The notes below the pieces were generated by a model that was not told the origin of the DNA, made no database searches, and worked only from the letters and a program-made list of their open reading frames with translations. Shown in pieces: positions 1 to 13,700 of a DNA stretch of 64,000 bases. Position numbers and translations under genes: made by a program. The stretch's first letter is position 1. Every line of letters begins with the position of its first letter. The DNA is from Physcomitrium patens (Eukaryota > Streptophyta > Bryopsida > Funariales > Funariaceae): assembly GCF_000002425.4 (NCBI RefSeq), contig NC_037256.1, positions 15,905,242-15,969,241 on the forward strand, written 5' to 3'.

Positions 1-3000
1 TTATGTATAAAAAAATTCTTCTAGATATAATAACTAAAGATTATAGTAGCTTAGTAATATTTAATGTCATTAGCTCGTCTTTCAATCTAATTATTTTTCA
101 ATTATTGTAGTTAGAGAAGTAAAAATCTCAAATAGATTGAATTTATTGTAATCTTGATTTTTTCTATAATTTAATTCAAGATTCTATTAATCAAGTAAAA
201 ACCTATAAGTTCAATACAATCAAATTTTTATTATTAGGTGCAAGAACTTTCATATATGCTACAAAAGAAGTGTCAATGTTTGCTATATATACTATACCCA
301 TTTTTGATGAATTTTTTTTTTTAAGCAACAATCCAAGCTAGTATTAAGCTTATTAAGATGTTTTTGAGAAGAAAAATATCAATATTCTTTCAAAGCATTG
401 TTCCTATGACTGATCAATCAATCTCTAAGAAAGAACTCAATCACCATTTGAACCAATCTATAGCTTATTGCAGAACAAGTTAGATGTATTCAAGGAATAT
501 ATTAACAAAAACTCGGCTAAGAACTTCATACACCATTTTAAATCTTGAATATCAAGTCCTATCTTATTTGTGAAAAAAAGAAGAAGATAGATCTCTACAA
601 ATGTGTATAGATTATTAATGATTTAAAAAGTTCATTATTAAGAATATGTATTCTTTATTTTTGATTTTAAGACTTCTTAATCAACTCAATGAAATAAAAG
701 TCTATACAAAATAGATCTACAATAAATATATAACTTGGTATGCATAAAAAAAAAAGATGAATAAAAAACTACATTTTGATTCAAGTATAAGGATTTCAAA
801 TACAATATCATGCCTTTTAGATTCAAAAATGCACCAATTACTTTTCAAAATTTAATAAATGATATTTTTCATGAGTTTCTTAGTGATTTTATCATTTATT
901 ATATTACTAATATTTTAATCTACTCTAAGAATATAAAAAAGTATGAACTTTATATTCATTGTGTATTATAAAAATTGAGAGATGTAAGATTATATGCCAA
1001 GATAAAAAAGTATGTATTGTATATTATTTAATTTGATTTTTTAAGATACATCATTTCAAACAATGGCCTTATAATGGATCTTAAGAAGGTATAAACTATT
1101 ATAAATTGAAATATTCTAAAAATAATAAAAAAATTATAATATTTTTTGATTTTTTTAATTATTAATAGATTTTTATTAAAAACTTTTTTCAAATTGCAGC
1201 TCTTCTTATACATTTGACATATAAAAATAAACTTGAATAGAATATAGAAGCTGAAGTATCTTTTGAAGCCTTGAAGAAAATATTTATTTTTACACAAATC
1301 TTATATTGCATTGATTTTTTAAGACATTTTTTTATGGAAACAAAATCATCAAACTTTCTATTGGTGCAATGTTGTCACAAATGATAGAAGATCACAAGCC
1401 CCACTTGATAGCTTTTCATTCCAAGAAATTTTAGTAATCAAGATAAATAATAAAATCTACTATAAAGAACATCTTGTAATTATGGATTTATTTCAAGAAT
1501 GGCATCATTATTTAGAAGTTGCTTCCAATCTAATCATTGTATATATGGATCACAAGAACTTCAAGTATTTTATGGTATCATGTATTTTGAATTGTCGCCA
1601 AATCCATTGGAGCATGTATTTATCAAAATTTTAATTCTAAGATCACATATTGATTTAAAAAATAATAAGATTTATTAGATGCCCTTTTTAAATGCTCTTA
1701 TCTTGCACCAAAAGAAGGAGATTTATTTTTTGTTCAACAAAGACTTTTGATAGAACAAGACTTTGGAGCTATTATCTAAAGATGTTTGATGGTTGTAAAT
1801 ATAGAAGGCAGTTAAAGACTTTGTACAATTATTTGATGTTTGTTCAAGATAAAAAGACTCTCTATTATCAATCTTATGGATTTTTTAGCCATTATCAATT
1901 CTAAAATAACTATGGTTTTTAGTTTCTATAGATTTTATCACAAATTATCTAGTCTCAAGTTTTTATAATTTTATATTCATGATAGTGGATTATTTTACCA
2001 AAGTAGCATATTTTTTACCATACACAAAATCTATTTCAAATAAAAAAAAACTGAACTTTTCATTGATAATATCTATTATTATCATGAATAGCTTAACAAT
2101 ATTATATTGAATGGTGAAACTTAATTTATATTAAGATTTTAAATATGGACATAAAGCTATCTTTGACTTTTCATCATCAAATAGATGGACAAATACACCA
2201 TATAAATCAAGTTTTGAAGCAATATTTGAGGTATATCTTCAACTACCAACAAGATGATTGGATTTTTTTTTACCATTGACAAAGTTTGTTTATAATAACA
2301 CAATACATTCTTCTTTGCAAAAAAAGATCTTTTTTTACTAATTATGAATATCATTCACAATTTAATGCTTTTGACTTTTTAAAAATTAATATTCTTATAG
2401 CAAAAGATTTGAAAAATTATTTATCTAAGCTACATACAATAATGAAGGTACAATGAAAAGAATTCAAGAACAATAAAAGATCAAGATAGATGCTTATTGC
2501 AAAGAGCTACTTCAATTCTATATTGATAACAAGATATGATTACTTTGTTGCAATATCAAGATTAACTATCTTTGTGACAAGTTGGATTACAATATGCTTA
2601 GATTATTTTTTACATATAAACAAATCAATCTTATTGCTTATTGATTACATCTACAAGTATCCAAAAAGATCTATTTCATATTCCATATATTTTTTTTTGA
2701 ACTATCTAAGATAATAAATATTACCAAAAGAAGAAAAATACCACTTCTTATTATAGAAATGGACAATAATTAAGAATACATGATCAAAGAAGTCTTAAAC
2801 TTAAGATAATATTGAAATAAGTTGGAATATCTTATTCATTTGTATGGATATAATATTAATGAATGCATGTAGGAGCCTGTTAAGAAACTTACAAATGTAG
2901 CAAAGGAAATTGATTTTTATCATTGCTAATATATATCAAAATTAAGATGAAGAATATCAAAACTTTTCTACAAATGAAACAAGATCTATAGAAGATTGGA

Positions 3001-3515
3001 TTCTACTTTCTATCATTATTTGTAACTTTTGTGTATTAGGGTACTAAAGAGATCGAAAATTAATAGCCAACAAATTTCATATAAGAGCTATTATTTTTTG
3101 ACTTAATGGATGAGACATTGTGATTATCAGAGCCTTAAAGACAACATAATAGAGATGAAGATCCTCAATAATAATATATTTTTTAAAAAATAGATAGTAA
3201 GATATAACACATTTGATATCACAATCTTGGAAGAGACTTCTAATGTTTGGTAATTTTATCAAAGGTAGAAATAATTCTTAACAATATTCCAAATATTTTA
3301 TTTGAATAGAGTTATGAAAGCTTCAAAAATAATTAAATAACATAGTGGTCTTTTTGTCTTGATAGGAGACATTATTATCGCTTGAAAAAACCTATCAACC
3401 ACCTTCAAAGAGAATAAAGATTAAAGTATGTGACAAATACAATTTGCTGCATCTTCAATTTTCTCAACATACAATGGCTAATTCTCAAAGAACTTGTCTC
3501 TAGAAGGAAGGATAA
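1..3515 (+). mobile_element. Decayed Ty3/gypsy (chromovirus family) internal region, cut by the window start
   Basis: Plus-strand remains of the same family as the element at 28064-34457. The window opens in the protease region (about 50-200 matches the minus-strand protease near 32250-32400). The pre-RT linker follows at about 235-300, reverse transcriptase at about 560-950 (remnant of the VDYRGLNK block and of MPFGLTNAP near 810), RNase H at about 1350-1700, integrase at about 1920-2700, and the 3' segment up to a purine-rich tract just before the LTR. It is heavily AT-shifted and clearly broken many times, hence old. Identification rests on by-eye protein similarity to the younger copy. 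Confidence 0.8.
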
Positions 3516-4047
3516 TGTCAAAAATATATATATTTATTTAGATAAAAAATACTAAATAGAAAATAAATATAGATAGATTTGATATTATCTTATGGCAAAG
3601 CTTCTTAGAAGCTTCATAGATATATATTTGATTTTATACAAATTTATAGTTGATTGATAAGTTAGAAATTTAGTCAATAAATTAGCCATGTATTGTATAT
3701 GTGGGTAGTTTATAATATAAGTTAACAATATAGTGTGCATATATGAAATTTATCTTATAAGTTAAAACATATGTCTTGCAATTTAGAAATATATTGAAAG
3801 TCCTATAGAACATCGCTATGGAGCTTCTAATTAGAACTATATATGGAAATAAGAATGAATCCTTCTTCACTCTTATTAATGCCATTTTAATCTTTTATCT
3901 TATTTCAAGAATTTTTAGTCTTTTTAATTTTAATAATAATTATTCTACTTTAATATTATACCATCTTTGAATGATTCTCAAGTCTTTTTGAGTGATATAA
4001 GAATGTATTGATCTTTTAATTGTTTTTAAGATTTATGTCTTTAACCA
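3516..4047 (+). repeat. 3' LTR of the decayed gypsy element at the window start
   Basis: Starts TGTCA directly after a purine-rich tract (AGAAGGAAGGATAA), the same arrangement as in the younger copy. The body matches the reverse complement of the 28064-28625 LTR, including the paired GCTTCTTAGAAGCTTC block near 3600 and the CTTCTTCACTCTTATT block near 3865. The right end is less certain; ending at the CCA near 4045 gives about 532 bp, close to the 562 bp of the intact LTR. Confidence 0.7.
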
Positions 4048-5048
4048 ATTGACAATATATTCCTAAAGAATGTTATTAATTGTCATATATTTGCTTCAAA
4101 TTACTTTTTTCAAATTTTCAATACCAATATCATGTACTTTGAGATATGATTAATGTGATATATTCACATGTGTATTATATTTTGGACTTTTAAGTTGTAT
4201 AATTTAGTACTAATGATTTTCACATGAAGAGAGATTGAAATTGAGAGGTTGTAGTGGTGATATATTTGAACAATTTAATTCTTCAAGAATTATATGATTA
4301 ACAAAAAGGACCATATTTAGGATGTTATATAAACAAAGATTGTTACACACAATATATTAAGTGCTACAAATCAATCACAAAGTATCTAATCTAAACCAAA
4401 TACAAATGTATAACCAACACACTCTTAAGAATGTCAAATTAAGGACTTTCTTCTATCTAAATATTTAAGCCATAGTTGATATTAATATAGTCAATTAACA
4501 AAAAATTCTCAATAGATATAAAACCTCTAATAAAATTAAACTACATACAATTGATAAGATTTGATACTCAATGTCATATCACATGACAAAGATTTAGGAT
4601 TTAGAATCTAAATCTAATTCTTGAAATACTTAGCCTTTATTAAGTTTAATTTAATTATTTCATTATAACAAAAAGAATGAAGAGTTAAAACAAAAAAGAC
4701 AATAAAGAGGCTAAAATAGATAAACTTATATTTTGTGATGATGATATGGTGGTTTTGGTTTACATTTCTTAAAGTATAATTAATATATAAATTTTTATAA
4801 AACTAATAGCTTTTAGTATAATAAAAAATATTATTATTAATATTTTATTTTATTTTATTAGAACTTAGTCTTAGTTTATAAATGAGAAATATTTCTATAT
4901 ATATGTATATGTATATATTTTATCTTAATACTTCTATAAGTATAGGCATTCATAATAAATAAATATGTAGAAGCTAAAAAAAAAATCTCATTACTAAAAT
5001 TATCAAGAATATAAATTAAAATAATTAAAATTTCAATACTCTCTTGTG
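4048..5048. other. AT-rich intergenic stretch
   Basis: About 1 kb of very AT-rich sequence between two LTR remnants. No gene, RNA or recognisable element is seen. Confidence 0.5.
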
Positions 5049-5515
5049 TCACTCAAAAAGAGTACATAATTACTTAAATATGGTATAATATTAAACTAGA
5101 ATGTCTATTATTGAATACAAGAAGATTAGAGAATCTTAAAACAAGACTGAAAATAACAAAGATGTTGATAAGAATGAAGAAGGCTTTACTCTTGCCTTGA
5201 TATAAACTATCTAATTAAGAGCTACATGACAATATTCTATAAGATCTTTGACATGTATTTCTCAAGTTGGATACATATTGAACTTGCAAGAGAAGTTTTG
5301 TATATGTATGCCACATGGCCAACTTATACCACAAGTTGCTAATATGTGTAGTATATAGCCAACTTGTTGGCCGAATTTTTAATCTATCAATTAATTAAAA
5401 ATAAGTATAAAGTCAAATCAATATCTATTAAGTTTCTAAAAATCTTTTCCATACAATATTAGCAAATCTACTTATATTTATCTTCTATCTTAAATTTTTT
5501 TTATCTAGATAAATA
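5049..5515 (-). repeat. Isolated gypsy LTR fragment (opposite orientation)
   Basis: Reads in the same direction as the LTR at 28064-28625. It shares the block beginning TCACTCAAAAAGAG, the GAAGAAGGCTTTACTCTTG block near 5175, the CTATCTAATTAAGAGCTACATG block, and the CCAACTTGTTGGCCGA block near 5360. It is strongly decayed and has no internal region attached. Confidence 0.7.
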
Positions 5516-5678
5516 TCTATATCTATAACAATAATAAAAATCTTATACACCTATATTTCTTATATGCTTTTCTATTACCACATCACCTAAAAACTACAAA
5601 ATTGCATGATTCTACAAAAATTATGAAACCTTGTATAATTTATAAAATTTTCATCTATTTGAGGTTATGAATTAAACA

Positions 5679-5767
<89 letters not shown>

Positions 5768-6430
5768 TATATTTTTATGGTTCTTAATTATTAAAGTAAA
5801 AATATCTATTTATTTATTTATTATTTTTTAAAAAGACTATTTCTTCAAATCAACTATACAATTTAAGAGATTCTATTATCTTTTAAAGATATATTTTTAA
5901 TTTTCATTCTATATCTAATTTTATAATCAACATATAGTATATGAGCTTCTATATTTTATTCATTATATTATATCAATAAATACACACTTTTATCAAAAAT
6001 TTATATAACATAGTGGTTGGAACAAGAAGTGAGATCTCTATAGCTCCTTATATTATTTATATTTTTTAATTAATTAATTAATTATTTATTTATATTTATA
6101 ATGCCTCTTTTGACTAAAATGAATCAAGGGTTCTTACAACAAAAAAATGAGCCTAATTAACATCTATTTAAAAATCTTGCTTAAGTTTCTTGTACATTGC
6201 TAAATAAATAAATTAATTCTTTTTTTAAAAAATGGAGTTAAAACATCCACCAAAGTTGGCCTAATCTATCAGCTACACTTTTGTTTATACATGCACCTCT
6301 TACATCTTCTCTTGCAACTTTTTGTGCATAACAAACTTAAAATTTACACAACTTACTATGCTCTTCAAGAAAACTTTAGATTTATCTATTTTAATAATAC
6401 ATATATGTATATATTATTAAATTAATGATA
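5516..6430. other. AT-rich intergenic stretch with compound microsatellite
   Basis: Apart from the CT/AT microsatellite at 5685-5764, only AT-rich sequence is seen, with no gene recognised. Confidence 0.5.
5685..5764. repeat. Compound microsatellite (CT)n(AT)n
   Basis: About 50 bases of CT dinucleotides run straight into about 30 bases of AT dinucleotides. A second tract of the same design lies at 20842-20914. Confidence 0.95.
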
Positions 6431-9382
6431 ATATTAGAAAATATTGAATACAAAAATGCCATTAGAGCTTGGTAGTTTCAAAAGGTATGGTAGTTTTACA
6501 AAGAGAATGCCATCCAAATCTACCAAGGGGAACCCTGGTGCCCAGAAAGAAAGGAACGTTGGGAACAAGAGATGCTCCCAACAGTAGGTGCGTGAGGGAC
6601 GGATTCGTTTCCGCTGAGCGCGGTAAAGGGGGTACGGAGGGGCCATGGGTACCCGCGGTCAAGGGGGTTGGGGGAGGAAGAAGAACGACGACGATGACAT
6701 CACATCACCATACCAATTGAGAAGAGAGAAGAGAGAGTATCCATTTGGAGTACTCCTACTCATACTAATACGATCTAATACATACGATCTCATACATACG
6801 ATCTCATACATACGACTATTATCATCATCATCCATTAGGCTGCTGGCTATGGCCATGATCCTCCATCTCCGTTGCTCCTTTCCCTCTCCTTCTCTGCCGC
6901 TCTGCCTCCGCCGCTCTTCTCTTCTTCTCCTCCCTCTCTATTTCTTCTTGCTTGATTCCTTTTCTTCTTCCTTGCCTGATTGATTCCCCGTTTCGTCCCT
7001 TCCTTCTTCCTTATTTTTTTAATTTTAATTTTAATTGTTAATTTTTTTGCCTTTTTTTTTGGCCATTTTGAGAGGTGCATCGGTTTGTGAGGTCACCGGC
7101 TGGGAAATTTGACGAGTTTGTGGAGAGGAGGAGGTTGATGTGAGGAACAGGAGGAGTTGGAGGAGGTTGGAATCGGTGGAGACTGGGAAGGGGGGCGAGG
7201 CAAGAGGCGTGGTTGTTGCGGAGGAGCCGGGGTTGGCTCTGGACGCAGAGAGATGGGAAGGAAGGAAGGAAGGGAAGGTCGTGCATAGGGATTGGACGAG
7301 AGAGAAGATTATGTTGTACATGGTGGTGGTGGGAAGGGTTGGAAGAGGTGGTGCCTCTTGGAAGCGTTGTTTTCTAAAGGTTGTGTTAACATAAGGAGCG
7401 CAGTTCCTTCCGTGTCATTTTGCTAAGATCTCCCTTGGGCAGCGCATCTGAGTCCATCCATTCTGATAGTGTTTCACTAGGGTGTGAGAAGGTATTCGCG
7501 GGGTCAGCTGATGGGCTCGTTTGAGGTATTACATTGGTAACGACCAGGTGTAGTGAAGAACGGCTTTGGAGGAGAGGGGAGAAACTCTGCGAAGTGGTTA
7601 AGTATGAATGAAGCGTGGAGGGGAAATGGAGGGAAGAGGAGATGGTGATGAGTGGAGCTTGTGGCAAGAGGTGATGCCGTCATCGTTGCCATGCATGTGA
7701 TGTGCGGGGTGTAGTAGTTAGCTTCGACTGATAACTGAATATGTAAGATTTTTCTCCCCGGGGCTGGATTGATGTGTGCATTGCCGATGATATTCCACTA
7801 GACGCAGATGTTAAATGCCTGTTTACAAGAGAAGCTCAGCTTTCCCGACACGACTTCCCCTCGGTTGACCTCCGAGGGCTTACTTCGTCCGTTTCGGATT
7901 GAGTAGGAGAAATATGTACCTTTCGTCAAGGACATGCCCTCCTGGTAGTGGGCTACAATATGGAATTAGACTGTGTAAGCGAAATGTGGTTCTGAAACGT
8001 ATGATTGGCATATAATTTCCATACGATGTGTATAGTTCCTTGTTTATGTGGCTTTTTAGGTAACGCTTTTCCAGCGTACTCTACGCTAGCTCTTCGCTGA
8101 ATTGCCTATATCGTTTCATAGTATGTGAACGCTCGTGATCACAAGGCGGGATTTCATATCGATGTACGAATTTGGTACGACTGTAGTGATGCTTTGACCC
8201 GAGATATTAAATTGAAGTTCTGTGTCAATTACTCCTTCTCAGCCTTTGGTATCAGTAATAGGGACACTCGTGCGTGTTTTTACTATTGCTTTCCTCGGCG
8301 GAGTCAATAATTTAGGCGCCTACTGGTTCAAGAGTATATTGGCTGTTGCTGGGAAGTTGTCTATCCTTGTGTGTGTAAACCTTTTGATAATGGGATTGTT
8401 TAGACGATCCGAAGTACCATAATTGTGTTGGATTGCTCGTGTGATCACTTTTTCGGAAGAGGATTTCTGGGTTCCACTACGTTTGTTGTTGTATGCTTTG
8501 CTTAAAACCCTCTTGTGGCCTTCGAGGTTCCTACAGTTGGTTCCGCTTTATCGTACTCTGTACTTTGCTCAAAGTTGATTCTATTTCTGACATTTTTCTC
8601 ATCTGGACTGTCCAAGTTTCTATTTCGATTGGTAGAACTCTTCACTGTACACTTCTGTACTTAATTATCTTCGTACTGAATACGGTGTTTGATTCCTGCT
8701 TGGGAGGAGAGCACTCGTTTGACTTGAAATTGATGCTTCTGTTGTGTTTGTCTAATCGATTTCCTCCAAGTCTCCGACTCGATTAGCTTACCTTCCCTGC
8801 TTTTTCTCATAGAATTTCAACTATCAGATATTTAGCTGTTCATTCTGCGATATGCTGTAATTTGCCTCAAAGCCTGACTCGGCGATTTTCAGTGGATTTT
8901 TACAGTGCGTGGATAGTCTCACATTGCCTCGTCAGTTTTCTGCTGGCACGTGGAAGATTTTAGAATCTCGTTATGTCATCTACAGTATGTCTACAGTAAG
9001 ATTGTTATTTGTTGAAGGTAGTAGTTTTTGAGGCCTCAACTGATTGGTTTTGGACTCGCTTCCACATGTTCTAGTGTTCAATTGAACATTTTATTTTTTA
9101 TTTTTTTGATTATATCGTGCACTGAGTGGGCATACTACAGTCCTTGTAGCCCTGTTTTATGTATAGACTTGAATTCGATATATTGTAGTCTGGAGCGAAA
9201 GGGTATCTAACATGTTTTCTGTCTGTTTGTGGCAGTGTTGTCACTCATACTTTTCGGCATTTAGAACTTCCGTAACGGGTACGGTCACCTGCAGCCAGGG
9301 GATGCTGCTCGAGTTATAGAGCTACCAAATTTAGGCACAGAAACGTGAAGTGTAGTTTTACTCTGGGAGTGGTGCGCCTTCT
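6431..9382 (+). promoter_or_regulatory. Upstream and probable 5' leader region of the GSK3-like kinase gene
   Basis: Base composition changes sharply near 6430 from TE-like AT richness to genic levels. Pyrimidine-rich tracts at 6860-7020 resemble plant 5' leaders. A good 3' splice site lies at 9235 (long pyrimidine tract, then TGTGGCAG), about 150 bases before the start codon, so a 5'-UTR intron is plausible. No convincing TATA box or donor site could be fixed, and open frames here show no family similarity. Leader status is inference. Confidence 0.4.
6768..6816. repeat. Short tandem repeat, 14-bp unit
   Basis: About three copies of a unit reading CATACGATCTCATA, with slight variation in the first copy. 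It lies in the GSK3 upstream region. Confidence 0.85.
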
Positions 9383-12300
9383 ATGGCATCTGCAACTGCC
9401 GGTGTGACTAGCAGCACAAATATGATTGGAGGAGGAGCCCCAATCAAAGCAGGTTCTAGCGGCGTAGAATCATTACCGAAAGAAATGCACGACATGAAGC
9501 TCAGGGATGAGAAAGTTGACCATAGCGATGATAAGGTGCGTGCCACGATTTTTTGTTTGTTCAATGTTATGATGCAAGTCTTCCAACTCCAAGTGAGTTT
9601 CTGGATTGGTTCAGTTGCATATACCTTGTTGGAATAATTCCGCTAGTTTCGAACATCAGCGTGAACTGGCTTTGCAACACTCGAGTGTGTTCTGCTCAAT
9701 TACAGTGGGCCTGAAGTAATCAGGTGATCGGAACGATGTGCAGGAAATCGAGGCGTCAGTAGTAGCTGGGAATGGCACGGAGACTGGCCATATCATAGCT
9801 ACCACAATTGGAGGGCGAAATGGGCAACCTAAGCAGGTATGGCAATGACAATTCTGAGTAGTTGAGAGTAAATGTGTGGCGCGGCCTCGTGTCCGCAAAC
9901 CCTCCTGGCATCGCAGGACGCTGTAGTCTTCCCGAAAAATTAGCTCTACCAGCGGTACTGGGATCTTCTTTAGAACGAATGGGAGGATCGATTTTGAGTT
10001 TTTGCTTTCTAGCTCATGGAACATACCGTCGACATCTTGTTGTATGGATCTCGATACTAGGAACCATCTGTAATCCATGTAGATATGGATTGGAGTACTG
10101 CGCTTTGTCAGGGCTCGACTACGTCAGGTCCTCCTGAAAGCTGGTAAAAGTGACCTGTACTGATATTTGTTGCCCTGTATTGCATGAGTGTTGCACAGAC
10201 TATTAGCTACTGTGCAGAACGAGTTGTTGGCACTGGATCATTCGGGATCGTTTTCCAGGTAATTATCACCATTGATCCCTATTTTAACTGATGCTACGTT
10301 CTTTCGTAGTAGATTTATATTCTTCATCTCGGACAGACTGTATGTGACCTTCTGGTATGTATCGCGGGATGAAGGCATGCGGCGCATCTGTCCACGTCTA
10401 ACAAAAGTTGGCTCAGGAATAGAATTGATTGAATTGCGTGTTCACTCAAATTTATCAGGCGAAGTGTATCGAAACTGCGGAGACGGTGGCGATCAAGAAA
10501 GTGCTACAAGACAAACGATACAAGAATCGCGAGCTGCAGATCATGCGACTTTTTGACCACCCGAACATTGTAGCTCTAAAACACTGCTTCTTTTCGACGA
10601 CGGATAAAGATGAACTGTATTTGAACCTGGTGCTGGAATATGTGCCTGAGACGGTGTATCGTATTGCAAAGCACTACAATCGCATGAACCAACGGATGCC
10701 TCTTCTATACGTAAAGTTGTACACTTATCAGATCTGCCGGTCTTTGGCGTATATTCATAACGGCATTGGTGTGTGTCACCGAGACATCAAGCCACAGAAC
10801 CTGCTGGTACGTGTCTTACGAATCTCATTGTGTAAATGATGGCTTCTGAAGTTCGTGATATTGTCCGTTTTATCGCTTGCATTAGGACGTGATTACTTTA
10901 GCAAGTCACTGAGGCGTGTTGTATTGGCTACGAGAAGTTGCAAGAGTTGGAACGGTGTTTTAACAGGCTTGGGTTTTTGTGGCACAGGTGAATCCCCATA
11001 CGCATCAACTGAAACTGTGTGACTTTGGCAGCGCCAAAGTTCTGGTGAGTATCTGTTGGATGAGAGTGAGCATTGTTCAAATTGTGAGGCTGTGAACCAT
11101 CCAGTGGAATGGACTTTACTTGTGTGGTGGAGATGTTGCACTAATTCCTGATTAGGGTACTTCTCGGTGGAGCGACATGACGGAGGTGGTGTTGTGCAGG
11201 TGAAAGGGGAGCCCAATATTTCGTACATTTGTTCACGGTACTACCGTGCTCCTGAGCTGATTTTTGGAGCGACAGAGTACACGACTGCCATCGATATATG
11301 GTCGATGGGATGCGTGATGGCTGAACTCCTTCTGGGACAGGTACTGGTAGCGTGGCTGTGGTGAGGTCTGTTGGCCTGAGATGATATGGTTGAGTGGATG
11401 CCGAGGATTGTTGATTCTTTGCATCAAGTTAGTGGCGGTCTCGGACCACATGTGTGTGTATGCGTGTTGCAAGTCGGAGTCATGGAGTTTGGGTGAGTGA
11501 GGTGGGGGAGTAGTGCTGAATTTGACGAGATTTTGGATGTCCTTGCAGCCTCTGTTCCCCGGAGAGAGTGGAGTAGATCAATTGGTGGAGATTATTAAGG
11601 TAGGGCACAGGCGATGCACGGTGTTGTGTTGAAGGGTGGCGTACTTGCTTGCTGGTTGTGACTGTTGCGGGAGTGTTATGATGCTGTGGAGTGTATGTTA
11701 TTGAGGAAAAGTTTTGTGGCAGGTGTTGGGGACACCGACTCGTGAGGAGATCAAGTGCATGAATCCGAACTACACGGAGTTCAAGTTTCCGCAAATCAAG
11801 GCTCACCCATGGCACAAAGTATGTGGTCTGTGTGAATGCACTGTTTTCATCTTGGGCTTTGGTAGTGTAGTCCAGAAGTGGAGATGTACGACCGTGTTTT
11901 CGTGTGTGAGCGGTGGGTGTGGCTCGTCATCTCTTGTGGTGTTCAGTTTGTTGCTTTCATGGGCATGTGTGGGATGTGCGACTTGGAGGGTAAGCAAAGT
12001 GTGACTGGGTGGATGTGAGTATTGTAGGTATTCCATAAACGCATGCCACCAGAAGCAGTCGACCTGGTTTCAAGACTTCTACAGTACTCTCCAAATCTGC
12101 GATGCAATGCTGTGAGTAGCTTCACTTACAGACAGTTGGGTGCGTTGGATTGTGATGTTTGTGTGGCGTTTGCGAGGCATGATTTTAAAGCGAGTTTGCA
12201 ACGACAGCATATCGATGCAGTTGAATACGATACTGCGTTGCAGATGATTGACATGACGATATTAAGCAAGTGGTTGTTATTTGCAGCTGGAAGCGTGTGT

Positions 12301-12632
12301 GCACCCTTTCTTTGATGAGTTAAGGGATCCTAACTGCCGCCTGCCGAACGGACGGCCACTTCCGCCTCTGTTCAATTTCAAACCTCAAGGTGGGGAATTT
12401 TGGTGATGCGTGGGCATAGGGCAATGTTTGATGCGAGCTGTGCAGACGTTGTTTGTAGCGTTGTCAGTTGTTTGTACTCGTATGATAGAAAGTAATGTTG
12501 GCAAGATGGTGGTTTTTTAATATGGTTGGGTGTGGTGGTGGTGGTACAGAGTTGAAAGGTGCAACTCCTGATATTCTGCATCGTTTGATACCCGAGCATG
12601 CTCGGAAGCAAAATCCGATGCTGGCTCTGTGA
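9383..12632 (+). CDS. SK: GSK3/shaggy-like serine/threonine kinase
   Basis: Plant GSK3-family kinase; members act in the cytosol and nucleus in hormone, stress and developmental signalling. Eleven coding exons, all GT-AG and frame-consistent: 9383-9535, 9744-9836, 10199-10258, 10459-10806, 10988-11044, 11200-11340, 11549-11599, 11723-11818, 12028-12111, 12287-12389, 12550-12632; 422 residues, normal for the family. Visible: glycine loop GTGSFG (93-98), catalytic Lys in VAIKK (115), HRDIKPQN with catalytic Asp 211, DFG (230-232), activation-loop Tyr 246 in [13 protein letters not shown], and the TREE motif (307-310), mutated in gain-of-function BIN2 alleles in Arabidopsis. The C-terminal PEHARKQ block is present. 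The start gives the typical MASA-type N-terminus and ends 51 codons later at a splice site. Nothing suggests inactivation. Which shaggy clade it belongs to cannot be told by eye. Confidence 0.95.
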
Positions 12633-13700
12633 GGGGTATTTCGGAAGTCTACGGAAGACTGCTGCGTGAAAATATTTCCTCCGGTAGAGGTTGTCCGCTT
12701 TGTGGAAGCGTTTCGCAGGCACTTTTCTGTCTAATGTAAACACGTTGAGGGCCGAGTGTGCTTTGAACTCCTGCTTTTTCTCTTGTATTGGAGTAAAACG
12801 CTGTAGCATTTCACAGTTGTTACGAGTGATGGTCCTGTGGTAGTGAAGGTGTGCGGATATGATTCTGTTGTACCTCAGGACGATTAAGGATTTTAGGAAT
12901 TTGCAAAGCTTCCTAATGTGGGTACTTGGTGTACCAATGGAAAGGCTCTTAGTGCATGTATATTTATGAGATTTTTACGGTTATGTGTGTCATCACTCAA
13001 CTGGATGTTCCTCATTGGATAGTATCGTTCTAATTTGTGTTTCGTTGTCGAGTGTATTTGTTGACCAAGTGTCTGTACCTTGTGTGTATATATCTATACT
13101 TTCAACCCTTTATTTTCTTGAAGTTGAAACTATAATTACCATTTTTTTCTTTTTCTTTTTCTTTTTCTTTCTTTCTTTCTTTCGTTCGTTCGTTGAGATA
13201 GTTTGTCCCAATTCAGCACGTTCTGATTGAGAGATTTTCTTGGTCAGCATGTGCTTGGTCACATCACCGAAGCGGTGAACGTATTTGTTGAACAGATGCA
13301 TGGCATGTTGCATTATAGCGCACTTGACTCTCAATTGCTTACGTCTTTACGCAACTGCTGGTGGGACTTGCATCTTTGTTGCTCTTATTATTTTCTTGCG
13401 TTGGCAAAATTCTTGCTGGGTACTTCACAATATGGTTCTTTAGGTTGATGTGAATGTTGCCTCAACCCTTGTCTTTAAAGCTCAACTTACTTTTCTTACG
13501 AATTGAACATGATTTTAAGCCTGACACATAATACTTCCTGTTCACAGCCTTTTGGGTTGTCATCCCAAAAGCTCTCTTCAATGGTCTGCAATGTAATAAT
13601 GCGTTGACAGCTAATGTTGGAATGAACTCCTAGTTATGTCATTTTTTTTACTTCCCCTTCTGTCCTGTGTTCCTTTGGTTCACAGTTTTTAGTCTTGTTT
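12633..13700 (+). other. 3' flank / probable 3' UTR of the kinase gene
   Basis: Composition stays genic to about 13.6 kb, then becomes AT-rich. It contains a pyrimidine tract at 13141-13190. No polyadenylation site can be assigned with confidence, and there is no second gene. Confidence 0.45.
13141..13190. repeat. (CTTTTT/CTTT)n pyrimidine microsatellite
   Basis: Repeated CTTTTT units pass into CTTT and then CGTT units, about 50 bases in all. Confidence 0.9.

Noticed and set aside
4048-4080. Primer-site region after the LTR ending near 4047, which would make it a 5' LTR
   Set aside because: The similarity to the post-LTR region of the young element is only a short ATTGACA match, consistent with chance; the upstream purine tract supports a 3' LTR.
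6434-7667. Many overlapping open frames on both strands upstream of the GSK3 gene
   Set aside because: They are GC- or pyrimidine-driven frames without family similarity or splice-linked exons.
9656-10078. A minus-strand open frame of 140 codons opposite GSK3 exon 2
   Set aside because: It is the shadow of exon 2 and flanking introns; its composition reflects the opposite strand.
12378-12809. A long minus-strand open frame (143 codons) over the end of the GSK3 gene
   Set aside because: It is antisense to coding exons and introns of a well-supported gene and has no recognisable protein family.
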